Shown piece after piece: positions 53,895 through 61,178 of a stretch of 64,000 bases of DNA. Within the stretch, counting starts at the first letter, position 1; every line of letters starts with the position of its first letter. Position numbers and translations under genes: made by a program. Under the pieces are notes generated by a model. It searched no databases and had not been told where the DNA came from. It worked only from the letters and a program-made list of their open reading frames with translations. This DNA comes from Hymenobacter oligotrophus (GTDB taxonomy: Bacteria; Bacteroidota; Bacteroidia; Cytophagales; Hymenobacteraceae). The DNA is taken from assembly GCF_003574965.1 (NCBI RefSeq), contig NZ_CP032317.1, positions 1,302,001 through 1,366,000 on the forward strand, given 5' to 3'.

Positions 53895-54593
53895 CTAGCG
53901 CCGGCGGCGGCCCGCTTTTTCGCTGGGCAGCAGGGTAACGTTCATGGCCTGCTCGGAGCGGCTGCGCATTTCCTGGTCTTCGTAGCCGCCGTACCCGTAC
54001 ACCAGCGTGTTGTCGCCGGCGGGTACCTCCACGGAGTACTTACCGTTTTGGTCGGTGCTCACCACTTTGCGCGTGCTTTTCACAAACACCGTGGCGCCGG
54101 CCAGGGGGCGGCCGTTCTCATCGAGCACGCGGCCCGCTAAGGTTACCGTGCGGGGCGCTTCCTCGGCTGCGGCGGGGGCAGCGGGCTCGGGCGCGGGTGC
54201 CGGCGCAGGCTCAACTGCGGGTGCGGCCGCGTCGGTGGCTGCGGGGCTAGCTGCCGCAGCTATGGCCGCGGCTTTGGTTTTGGCTGTTGGTTTAAGCAAA
54301 GCTTTGGCAGCCACTGGCTTTTCTGCTTCGGGCTCAGCTTCTTTCGGTGCCTCGGCAGGTTTTTCGCTTTCGCGGGTGCCTACCACGCTTGCGCCCATCA
54401 ACTCAAAGGAGGGCATTTGGCCGTTGGCGATACGCTCGCGGTTTTCGGCCGGCACAAAGGCAATGGCAGCGCCAATCAGCAGCACCACGGCACCGGCTAT
54501 CATCCCGAGTTTGCGGTTGCCCGAATCTAACGAGGCTTCCTCGTCGACATCGATTTGCTCCTCGGTATTAGTTGGTTCGTAATCAACTTTCAT
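53895..54593 (-). CDS. Membrane-anchored carboxypeptidase-regulatory-like domain protein
   Basis: The 232-residue protein has an acidic N-terminus, a single membrane helix (LGMIAGAVVLLIGAAIAFV), a long Ala/Pro/Glu/Lys-rich spacer (about 90-165) and one C-terminal CarboxypepD-regulatory-like (PF13715-type) beta-sandwich (LAGRVLDENGRPLAGATVFV, then VSTDQNGKYSVEVPAG). It ends in RRRR. With a cytoplasmic N-terminus, the sandwich would sit in the periplasm. The architecture suggests an envelope-spanning role, but no function is known. The ATG at 54593 is chosen over a longer frame to 54710. Confidence 0.65.
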   Translation of the reverse strand: MKVDYEPTNTEEQIDVDEEASLDSGNRKLGMIAGAVVLLIGAAIAFVPAENRERIANGQMPSFELMGASVVGTRESEKPAEAPKEAEPEAEKPVAAKALLKPTAKTKAAAIAAAASPAATDAAAPAVEPAPAPAPEPAAPAAAEEAPRTVTLAGRVLDENGRPLAGATVFVKSTRKVVSTDQNGKYSVEVPAGDNTLVYGYGGYEDQEMRSRSEQAMNVTLLPSEKAGRRRR

Positions 54594-54737
54594 AGGCAAT
54601 TGAGCTGTAGGTGGTAAGATTAGTGTGAAAAGCAGGACAAAGCCGGCGCGGCTGGGCAAACCCTGCACGCCTCGTGCTAAATTTATCAAGCAAATAATAT
54701 TAAACCGCAAAACTCCTACAACTATTTACACGCCAAG

Positions 54738-54768
54738 AAGCCCCGCCGCCACAAGGGCAACGGGGCTT
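54738..54768 (-). terminator. Possible terminator after the 139-residue hypothetical gene
   Basis: AAGCCCCG pairs with CGGGGCTT around a 15-nt loop, 25 bp past the stop at 54793. Confidence 0.45.
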
Positions 54769-54792
54769 GCTAATCAGTAGGTTGAGGCGCGG

Positions 54793-55212
54793 TTAGTCTT
54801 GGGCCGGGTTGCTGGGGCCGCTGGGAGCCTTATCGCCGAATTGTTGCTCGCGGGTGCGCAAGTTGGCTTCGTAGTCGAGCTCGTAGCTGCCTTCTACCTC
54901 GTGGCCGGGCCCCTGCTGCTTGCCGGGGTCGGTGTCGTGGTCGTTGCCGCCGTGGGGCCGGGTGTCGCTGCCATTGATGTGCAGGTTCTCGAGCTGATCC
55001 ATTTGGCCAGTGCGCTGCTTGTAGCCGTTGGCGCCGGCGTTGCGGTACGCGGTAGGGTCCTTGTCAACATCGGTGTTGTTGTTGACGACCTGCTCGAAAT
55101 TGCGTTCGGCCTCCTGTTGCTCGTCGCGTTTGCCAACGTGCTTCTGGCGCTTAATCAGTTCGTTTTCGTCGCCTTCGGTGCCCTCGACGTTAAAATTCAA
55201 TGGATTAGGCAT
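54793..55212 (-). CDS. Hydrophilic hypothetical protein
   Basis: The 139-residue protein has no signal peptide or membrane segment. It is rich in Asn, Asp, Glu, Gln and Gly, with stretches such as NNNTDVDKDPTAYRNAGANG and HGGNDHDTDPGKQQGPGHE, and few hydrophobic residues. It is probably intrinsically disordered. Composition like this is seen in stress or desiccation proteins, but I recognise no family. It starts with MPNPLNFNVEG; the ATG at 55212 is the only good start. Confidence 0.6.
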   Translation of the reverse strand: MPNPLNFNVEGTEGDENELIKRQKHVGKRDEQQEAERNFEQVVNNNTDVDKDPTAYRNAGANGYKQRTGQMDQLENLHINGSDTRPHGGNDHDTDPGKQQGPGHEVEGSYELDYEANLRTREQQFGDKAPSGPSNPAQD

Positions 55213-55523
55213 ATAATTCAGCGGTTAGGTTCTGGTAGCTTGTACGCGCCAACCGCATTAGCGTTGGCCTTTCGCAAGCAGCATATAAACCAGCCTAGGT
55301 AGTAGCCGCACCCAACAAGCCAAGGGGCTGGCACTTTGGCCGGCCGCGTGCAACCATTGCCCGCACCCGGCTGTTGGGGAGGCGCCGGCGCCTGCTAACC
55401 CCGTGCTAGCTACTTTTGAAGCCCGCGCCAGGGCTTTCGGCCTGTTCGGCCGGCGTCACCTCAATTGTTTTGGCTAGCTCGCCCACTAAGCCTTGCGGGT
55501 GCAGCCGCCACTAAATCAGCTTC
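55213..55523. other. 311-bp intergenic region
   Basis: It contains a CCTAGGT copy (55294) and a plus-strand TACTTTTG at 55411-55418 that may serve the small membrane protein gene. I see no ORF or RNA gene. Confidence 0.5.
55411..55418 (+). promoter_or_regulatory. -7 element for the small membrane protein gene
   Basis: Perfect TACTTTTG, 105 nt before the ATG at 55524, with no clear -33 partner. Confidence 0.4.
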
Positions 55524-55757
55524 ATGAGCGACAAACCCGACTTTCGCAAGCTCTACCACCCCGGCGCGTTCAACGCGTGGCAATACATTGCCTTTACGGG
55601 CGTCATCATGAGCCTCGGGGCGCAACTGGTGTTGTTTTTCCTGCGGCAACCACGGCCGGAGGGCTTCCATTGGCTGTATGTATGCTGGGCAGTGCTGTTC
55701 GTGCTCGGCTCGCTCAGCAACCTCTACGGCAAACCCGACGATCATCACCACCACTAA
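55524..55757 (+). CDS. Small two-helix membrane protein
   Basis: The 77-residue protein has a charged N-terminus (MSDKPDFRKLYHPG), two membrane helices (YIAFTGVIMSLGAQLVLFFL and LYVCWAVLFVLGSLSNLY) and a C-terminal run of four His. The His tail might bind metal but may be chance. I do not recognise the family. Codon use is like the neighbours, and the start codon is clear. It stands alone between two minus-strand genes. Confidence 0.6.
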   Translation: MSDKPDFRKLYHPGAFNAWQYIAFTGVIMSLGAQLVLFFLRQPRPEGFHWLYVCWAVLFVLGSLSNLYGKPDDHHHH

Positions 55758-55899
55758 CCCGCGGCCGCATTTGGTCGCGTCGCGGCAGGCTTGTCTCATT
55801 GCGCGTGCACCAGCCCTATCCGATAGGCGTTTGTTACATCAAGCGCGCAGCGCCTGACTGTGCCCTGCCGGTGCTGTTTTTTGCAGCCGGCACCTAGGG

Positions 55900-56457
55900 C
55901 TATTCGCCCGCCGCGGCGCGTTGTTTTAGCAGCAGCTCAATCGTACGGGTGTCTTCGTCGCTCCACACCACGCTGCGCACATCGTCCACCTGCAACACGG
56001 AGTGGCCGTCGGGGTCGCCGTATTGGGTGTAGGCTTCTAGCAGCAGTTCGTCGTCGGCGAGGCGCACGATGTAGCCGTAGGGGTCGTTGTCGGATGCGGT
56101 GATGAGCTGCACCAGCTGCCGCGCCTCGAGGGCGCGCTGTAGCAAGGCGGGCACGGTTAGGTAGGCGTGCTCCAGCCCGTCGGGGGCGGTGGCCAGGCCA
56201 AACACGGCATCGGGGTTGTGCTCTTTAAACTCAATCAGGCGTACGTACCGGTCGTCGAAGTGCACCTGCGACACCTCCCCTAGGTTGATGGTGCGCACGC
56301 TCGTGAGCATGCCCTGGCGCGTAACGGTGCGCATGATCAGCAGCTCGGGGCTGAAGCTCAGCACGTACCCCAAAAAGGTACCCCCGCCCGTTTGCACCGA
56401 CACCATGCGCCGGCTGCGCTGGGCCCGCTGCAACAAATCAATCAGTAAAGCTCCCAT
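55900..56457 (-). CDS. Hypothetical protein with duplicated small beta domain
   Basis: The 185-residue protein seems to contain two copies of one unit. The first reads VSVQTGGGTFLGYVLSFSPE, later GEVSQVHFDDRYVRLIE. The second reads LVQLITASDNDPYGYIVRLAD, later DDVRSVVWSDEDTRTIE. Each looks like a five-strand SH3/Sm-like barrel: a strand, G-Y-V/I, a hydrophobic strand, D-V, and a closing R-x-I-E. No function is known. The ATG at 56457 (MGALLIDLLQRAQ) is chosen. The TAG stop is 2 bp from a CCTAGGG copy. Confidence 0.6.
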   Translation of the reverse strand: MGALLIDLLQRAQRSRRMVSVQTGGGTFLGYVLSFSPELLIMRTVTRQGMLTSVRTINLGEVSQVHFDDRYVRLIEFKEHNPDAVFGLATAPDGLEHAYLTVPALLQRALEARQLVQLITASDNDPYGYIVRLADDELLLEAYTQYGDPDGHSVLQVDDVRSVVWSDEDTRTIELLLKQRAAAGE

Positions 56458-56526
56458 ACGTAATAGTCGGCCGAGGGCCCGCCCAGCGGGTTCTGCGGGC
56501 AAAATTGCCGAATAAACCGCGACTTC

Positions 56527-57270
56527 CTAACCCGGTTGCTGGGATGTTGCGCCCAGGCGTTGCGCCTCGCCTAGGTGCCGGCGTAGCATCAGCCCGATGT
56601 CATCGAGGCGGCGAACCACGGTTTGCTGCACGTCTTCGTTGAAGAAAGCGGCCCCGTTGGTGCGGGCGGCCAAGTAGCGGGCCAGCGTGGAGGCATCGAG
56701 CAAGTGGGTTTGCAGCTGCACTTGCGCCTCGCGCCACTTTTCGGGTTGCCCCTGCGCCAGCAACACGCTGCGCACTTCAATGGTGAGGCTTACCAGGTCG
56801 GCCAGGTGCAGCAGCAGCGCCTCCTCGCCCGGGGTAACTTCCCGGGCTTCGCGCCCAATTACGCACAGCGTGCCGATGTTGTGGCCGTTGGGCATGCGCA
56901 AGGGCGCACCGGCGTACGAGCGCAGCCCCGCCGATTCGGCTACGGCAGGGTTTACGAGGTTACAGCGCTCCTGCGTGAGGTCGGGGAAAACCATAGTGGC
57001 CTCCTCCAGTACGGCGGCAGAGCACAGGCTATCGGCGCGCGGCAAGGTGGCGGGCAGGCAGTCCATGCCGCTGTTTGCTTTAAAATACACCTCTTCCGCA
57101 TCGACCAACGACAACAGCGAAATCGGCAGGTTGAATAGCTGCGCCGCCAGGGCTACGTAGTCGTCGAAAATTCGCTCGGGCGTGGTGTTCAGTATTTGGT
57201 ACTGATACAAAGTCCGTAGCCGATCGAGTTCGTTGTCGGGGATAAGCGAAGCGGGTTGTACGTAGGCCAT
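56527..57270 (-). CDS. GAF-domain protein
   Basis: The 247-residue protein has one GAF domain (about 15-165): the LDRLRTLYQYQILNTTPE lead-in, YVALAAQLFNLPISLLSLVD, FKANSGMDCLPATLPRADSLC, then GAPLRMPNGHNIGTLCVIG. The last ~80 residues are helical. GAF domains of this type sit in front of histidine kinases or diguanylate cyclases; here no output domain is attached, so it may act through a partner. The ligand is unknown. Confidence 0.85.
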   Translation of the reverse strand: MAYVQPASLIPDNELDRLRTLYQYQILNTTPERIFDDYVALAAQLFNLPISLLSLVDAEEVYFKANSGMDCLPATLPRADSLCSAAVLEEATMVFPDLTQERCNLVNPAVAESAGLRSYAGAPLRMPNGHNIGTLCVIGREAREVTPGEEALLLHLADLVSLTIEVRSVLLAQGQPEKWREAQVQLQTHLLDASTLARYLAARTNGAAFFNEDVQQTVVRRLDDIGLMLRRHLGEAQRLGATSQQPG

Positions 57271-57341
57271 TGATAAAAATCGAAATTGCTATAACACAAA
57301 GCCTACGCCGGATAATTCAATAGCCAGCAATGCTTGGTTGA

Positions 57342-57803
57342 TTACCCGGCGGGTTGTAGCTCTTGCAGCACGCGTTTGGCCTCGGCTACGTGGTCGGTAG
57401 CGCGGCTCATTGAGTTGAAGATGTAACGAATACGGCCCGTCGCGTCGATGACAAACGTAACGCGCCCCGGCAGCAGGCCCAGCAGCGCCCGGGGCACTTC
57501 GTAGAGCTTGCGCACGCGGCCGCCCGCGTCGGCGAGCAGCGGAAACGGCAGCCGGTGCTTTTGCGTGAATTTTTGGTGCGAGGTTTCGGAATCGGAGCTG
57601 ATGCCAACCACCTCGGCGCCTAGGTCCTGAAAATCCTGGTATTGGTCGCGAAACGAGCAGGCCTGGGCCGTGCAGCCGGGGGTGTCGTCTTTGGGGTAGA
57701 AATACAGCACCAAAGCGCGGCCGCGCTGGGCACTCAGGGTGAAGTCGGCGCCGTCGGTGGTCTTCAGCGTAAAATCGGGAGCGGTATCGCCTATCTGCAA
57801 CAT
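57342..57803 (-). CDS. bcp: Atypical 2-Cys peroxiredoxin (Bcp/PrxQ)
   Basis: The 153-residue thiol peroxidase has the peroxidatic Cys44 and resolving Cys49 four residues apart (DDTPGCTAQACSFRD), the PrxQ alpha-type pattern. GISSDSETSHQKF and the closing FVIDATGRIRYIF fit. It reduces peroxides with thioredoxin. The start at 57803 is strongly favoured because a -7 element (57807-57814) lies just 3 nt upstream and the longer frame would start inside or beyond it. Confidence 0.93.
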   Translation of the reverse strand: MLQIGDTAPDFTLKTTDGADFTLSAQRGRALVLYFYPKDDTPGCTAQACSFRDQYQDFQDLGAEVVGISSDSETSHQKFTQKHRLPFPLLADAGGRVRKLYEVPRALLGLLPGRVTFVIDATGRIRYIFNSMSRATDHVAEAKRVLQELQPAG

Positions 57804-57806
57804 GTC

Positions 57807-57814
57807 CAAAATTA
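57807..57814 (-). promoter_or_regulatory. -7 element abutting the bcp start
   Basis: CAAAATTA on the plus strand reads TAATTTTG on the minus strand, 3 nt before the ATG. Either the mRNA is leaderless or the element is fortuitous. Confidence 0.45.
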
Positions 57815-57977
57815 CTACATTAGAATTATATGCCGCCACACGGGGCTGCGCCTGGGCGGGCACAACCGGCGGGGGCATTACTTGCGTACGTGCAAGGGCG
57901 TGTTCAAAACGGGTAGCAGCCTGATTGGTTTTGCCGAAAGCCCGCTTGGCGTGTTGTTTTCAACCAAAGCTGTGCCT

Positions 57978-58409
57978 ATGGCCCTACCTGTACTGCGCCC
58001 TTACCTATCGTTGATGCTGGCCGTGCTCGAGGCGGGCGCCCTGGGCTATGTGCTGCGGGCCCTCTCGCGCTTTGTGGGGCTGAACACGCTACTGCCCGCT
58101 TGGATGGGCGAGGCCATTCACCAAACGGTGCTGCTAGCCGCTTTCCTGTTTGCCCTGCTGTTCGAGCACCCGCGGCCCACGCGGCGCCTAGCACTGCTGG
58201 CCGCCGCGGTGCCCGCCATGGTAACCGCCTACGATGTGTATATGGCTTTTACGGCGGGCTGGGGCTGGCTGCTGAGCGCCGCAACGGCGGCCGTATTCGG
58301 CGCCTGCCTGTACCTAGTAATTGACGAAGAAGCTGCCATGCACGCCAGCAACCGAGCTGGCCGCTGGCACCGCCGGGTGCTGCGGCGGCGCAGCTCGCGC
58401 AGCACCTAG
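57978..58409 (+). CDS. Small integral membrane protein
   Basis: The 143-residue protein has about four membrane segments (LSLMLAVLEAGALGYVLRAL, TVLLAAFLFALLF, LALLAAAVPAMVTAYDVYM, WLLSAATAAVFGACLYLV) and a very basic C-terminus (HRRVLRRRSSRST). No family recognised. The ATG at 57978 is the first credible start after the divergent bcp gene. Its TAG stop (58407-58409) overlaps the stop of the converging glycosyltransferase gene inside one CCTAGG. Confidence 0.55.
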   Translation: MALPVLRPYLSLMLAVLEAGALGYVLRALSRFVGLNTLLPAWMGEAIHQTVLLAAFLFALLFEHPRPTRRLALLAAAVPAMVTAYDVYMAFTAGWGWLLSAATAAVFGACLYLVIDEEAAMHASNRAGRWHRRVLRRRSSRST

Positions 58410-59008
58410 GGCTGCCGTTGCCAAGCGTGCCAATCGGCGGCGGTGTCTACGTCGGGCAGCGCGGGCAGCTGGGCTACTTGCAGGTGCAGCCGATGGGCAA
58501 TGCACAAGGTTTCGCCCAGCACGGCATCGGTGCTCCAGGCAATGTTGCCGAACAGCTCGGGGTGCAACTGCCGCATTCCCAGCAGGTAGTAGCCGCCATC
58601 GTGCGCGGGGCCCAATACCACGTCGTGGGTATGCAGGCGCGCAAATGCCTCTTGCAAGTGGCTGGTTTGCAGGCCAGGGCAATCGGTACCAATGATGACC
58701 ACCCGCGCGGCACCGCCCGCAAATGCCTCGGCAAACGCGTGCTGCATGCGCTGCCCTAGGTCGGGGGCGGTGGGCTGGAGGCGCTGGGGCCACTCGGGCC
58801 ACAACGGGGCCGCGCCCGCGGGCGGCTCGGCGGCCAGCCACAACGTGCGCGCACCGGGCAACGCTTGTGCAACGGCGCGGGTATGGGCCAGCAGTTGGTG
58901 GTAAGCGTCAAGCGCAACGGCCGGGCCCAGGTCGGCGGCCAGGCGGGTTTTTACTTTGCCCAGCTCGGGGTAGCGGGCAAATACGAGCAGGTGTTCAGGG
59001 CTGCCCAT
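58406..59008 (-). CDS. TIGR04282-type glycosyltransferase of arsenosugar synthesis
   Basis: The 200-residue GT-A fold protein begins LLVFARYPELGKVKTRLAADLGP and has IIGTDCPGLQTSHLQEAF with an Asp metal-site candidate, then VVLGPAHDGGYYLLG. This is the DUF2064/TIGR04282 pattern, a family often encoded with arsS and thought to act in arsenosugar synthesis. The ATG overlaps the arsS TAA by one base (TAATG), showing tight coupling. It shares its stop region with the converging membrane protein gene. Confidence 0.85.
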   Translation of the reverse strand: MGSPEHLLVFARYPELGKVKTRLAADLGPAVALDAYHQLLAHTRAVAQALPGARTLWLAAEPPAGAAPLWPEWPQRLQPTAPDLGQRMQHAFAEAFAGGAARVVIIGTDCPGLQTSHLQEAFARLHTHDVVLGPAHDGGYYLLGMRQLHPELFGNIAWSTDAVLGETLCIAHRLHLQVAQLPALPDVDTAADWHAWQRQP

Positions 59009-60060
59009 TACACGGTGGCGCCGCCGCAGCTCGAGCCCGCCCCGGCCGTGCAGCCGTAGCAGTGCTGGTTGAGCACGATGCTGCGGGCGCTTAGTTGCCC
59101 TAGGTCGAAGTCGCGGATGTGCTGCGGGGCAGCGGCATCCACGCGCAACTCCAGCATCTGGTTGAAGTCGCAGTCGTAGAGGTAGCCGTTCCACCCCACC
59201 GAGAGGGTGCTGCGGCACATCACGTTGGCGGCGGCGGCGGGGTTGTAGCTCTGTACCAGCTTATCCATGTAGGCGGCGTAGTTGCCGCTTTCCATCAGGT
59301 AATCCAAAAAGCGGCTTACGGGCAGGTTGGTAATGGTGAGCAGGTTGTTGAACTCGATGCCGTGCTCCCGCCGCAAGCGCTGCTTAAAGTCGCGCTCCAG
59401 GGCTTGCTGATTGCCAGGCAAAAACGCACCCGACGGATTGTACACCAAATCGAGCACCAGGCCGCTTCCCTCCTGCCCGTAGCCCTCGGCGTTAAGCATT
59501 TGTAACGCCCGGATGCTGCGCTCGAACACGCCCTCGCCGCGTTGGGCATCGGTGCGGGCGGCCGAAAAGTGCGGCAACGACGACACCACCCGCACGCCGT
59601 GCTGCCGGTAGAAAGCGGGCAAATCGTGGTACTTGCGGTTGGCCACAATAATGGTGAGGTTGCAACGCACAATCAGCTGCCGGCCCAACGCCGACACCTG
59701 CTCCACCAGCCACCGGAAATCGGGGTTCATTTCGGGCGCACCGCCGGTAACATCTACCACCTGCATGCCGGGCGCCTGGCGCAGCGCCTGCAGGCACAGC
59801 TCCATGGTTTCGCGCGTCATGATTTCGGTACGGTCGGGGCCGGCGTCTACGTGGCAGTGCTTGCAGGTTTGGTTGCACATCTTGCCCACGTTTAGCTGCA
59901 GCGTGCCCACACCTAGAGGCCGCAGCGGCAGCAGGCCGGTTTCGCGCAGCTTGCCGGCAAACGCGGGCCACGCCTGCCCCACCTGTTGCTCCGGGTTGAG
60001 CACGGTGAGCTGGTAACTCGTATCGGCGAGCGGGTGGTGCTGGGCGTGTAGGCTTTTCAT
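59008..60060 (-). CDS. arsS: Arsenosugar synthesis radical SAM protein ArsS
   Basis: The 350-residue radical SAM enzyme has the cluster motif Cys62-x3-Cys66-x2-Cys69 in MCNQTCKHCH, a VDVTGGAPEMNP strand that binds SAM, and a C-terminal Cys-rich tail (CYGCTAGAGSSCGG) typical of ArsS. ArsS links the 5'-deoxyadenosyl group of SAM to methylated arsenic. The methyltransferase ArsM, which should supply the substrate, is not in the window. The ATG at 60060 fits the family; the upstream frame to 60132 does not. Confidence 0.9.
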   Translation of the reverse strand: MKSLHAQHHPLADTSYQLTVLNPEQQVGQAWPAFAGKLRETGLLPLRPLGVGTLQLNVGKMCNQTCKHCHVDAGPDRTEIMTRETMELCLQALRQAPGMQVVDVTGGAPEMNPDFRWLVEQVSALGRQLIVRCNLTIIVANRKYHDLPAFYRQHGVRVVSSLPHFSAARTDAQRGEGVFERSIRALQMLNAEGYGQEGSGLVLDLVYNPSGAFLPGNQQALERDFKQRLRREHGIEFNNLLTITNLPVSRFLDYLMESGNYAAYMDKLVQSYNPAAAANVMCRSTLSVGWNGYLYDCDFNQMLELRVDAAAPQHIRDFDLGQLSARSIVLNQHCYGCTAGAGSSCGGATV

Positions 60061-60162
60061 GGCGGCTGATTGGGTACAAAGCGACGTGCGCGGGCAATGG
60101 CTGTTGCGGCAAACGCGCCTGCTAGTCCGCAAGCGCAGGCAAGTGGCCGCATCCTGGCCCCG

Positions 60163-60498
60163 CTACATCGTCAGTTCCTTGGCTTTGTTCATCATTTGCA
60201 CGCCGTGCACCAGCGCCGCGCCGCCCTTAATAGCCGCTGCTACGTGCACTGCTTCCATCATTTGGGCTTCGTCGGCACCTTTCTGCAGCGAGTCGGTGGT
60301 GTAGGCATCGATGCAGTACGGGCACTGCACGGCGTGGGCTACGGCCAAGGCTATCAGCGACTTTTCGCGCTCGGTTAGGGCGCCGTCCTTAAATACTTCG
60401 CCGTAATAGTCGAAGAACTTGCGGCCCATTTCGGATTGCCACTCGGTGATGTTGCCAAATTTGGCCAGGTCGGCGGGGTTGTAGTAGGTCTTTTCCAT
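60163..60498 (-). CDS. Carboxymuconolactone decarboxylase-like (AhpD fold) protein of the arsenosugar cluster
   Basis: The 111-residue all-helical protein has Cys59-Pro-Tyr-Cys62 (AHAVQCPYCIDAYT), the redox pair of the AhpD/CMD family. The usual His after CxxC is Tyr66. Peroxidase-like proteins of this size accompany arsS and the TIGR04282 glycosyltransferase in many genomes, so a role in arsenosugar synthesis is likely though its chemistry is unproven. A -7 element lies 11 nt before the ATG. It is 102 bp upstream of arsS on the same strand. Confidence 0.85.
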   Translation of the reverse strand: MEKTYYNPADLAKFGNITEWQSEMGRKFFDYYGEVFKDGALTEREKSLIALAVAHAVQCPYCIDAYTTDSLQKGADEAQMMEAVHVAAAIKGGAALVHGVQMMNKAKELTM

Positions 60499-60509
60499 AT
60501 CTGCGAAAA

Positions 60510-60517
60510 CAAACGTA
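60510..60517 (-). promoter_or_regulatory. -7 element for the arsenosugar genes
   Basis: CAAACGTA on the plus strand reads TACGTTTG on the minus strand, a perfect TAnnTTTG. It lies 11 nt before the ATG at 60498. Confidence 0.55.
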
Positions 60518-60572
60518 GCGGCCGCTGGTTCGGATTGGCCGCCGGCGCAGGCAAGATAACCGCCAAGCCGAC

Positions 60573-61115
60573 TTAGCCGCGCCGCCGCACCCGAATGTGC
60601 ACGTGCTGGCCGTCGTTGCGGGTGGTTGGCTCGATGTCGATGCACTCTTGCTCGTCGAAATACGCAGCCAGGCCCCGCACAATGCCCACGGCCAAAGCCC
60701 CCATGCGCCGCTCCGACACGTACTCGACCACCACCTCGTCGTTGGCTACGCGGCGCACGCTTAGCACGGGCGGGGCGTTGAGTTGGTGCTCTTCGCGCAC
60801 GCGTTTGTGCATCACGCCCTCGGTGTGCAGCAGCATTTCGAGGGTGCGCCACTCGGGCTGCACCAGCTTGCCGTACATGTACATGAGGTCGGGCACGAGG
60901 TATTCGCCGAGTTTTTCCTGCAATACCGGGGCCGGAATGCCGGTCATTTCGGCAGCCTGGCCCACCAGCGCATACATGTGCTGATCGGGGTATACCTCTT
61001 TGTGGTCGAACTCAGCACCCGACAACCCCGAGGCCTCTAGCAGCCGCACCCACGTGCTGTGGTCGTACTGGGTTTGAACGTAGCGCTTGAGAAGGGCAAA
61101 AATAGAACCGTGCAT
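60573..61115 (-). CDS. Stand-alone H-NOX (heme NO-binding) sensor
   Basis: The 180-residue protein is one HNOB domain. The expected proximal heme ligand is His103 (in GVMHKRV), and the heme-propionate motif Tyr-x-Ser-x-Arg is complete at Tyr132, Ser134 and Arg136 (EYVSERR). H-NOX proteins bind NO, or O2 in some cases, and usually control a histidine kinase or cyclic-di-GMP enzyme encoded next to them; none is adjacent here. Neighbours are the arsenosugar genes and a sigma/anti-sigma pair. An intrinsic-terminator-like hairpin ends 5 nt before the ATG. Confidence 0.9.
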   Translation of the reverse strand: MHGSIFALLKRYVQTQYDHSTWVRLLEASGLSGAEFDHKEVYPDQHMYALVGQAAEMTGIPAPVLQEKLGEYLVPDLMYMYGKLVQPEWRTLEMLLHTEGVMHKRVREEHQLNAPPVLSVRRVANDEVVVEYVSERRMGALAVGIVRGLAAYFDEQECIDIEPTTRNDGQHVHIRVRRRG

Positions 61116-61120
61116 AGGTA

Positions 61121-61153
61121 AAAAGCCCCCGGCAGAAACGGCCGGGGGCTTAC
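61121..61153 (-). terminator. Terminator after the anti-sigma gene, in front of the H-NOX gene
   Basis: AGCCCCCGGC pairs perfectly with GCCGGGGGCT around a 7-nt loop. On the minus strand it is followed by TTTTT, which ends 5 nt before the H-NOX ATG. Confidence 0.88.
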
Positions 61154-61178
61154 AAGGTACGCAACCTCAACGGTTTGA

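Noticed and set aside
55743-55757. C-terminal His run as a cloning tag
   Set aside because: It is only four His residues and sits in an ordinary genomic context with normal flanking sequence.
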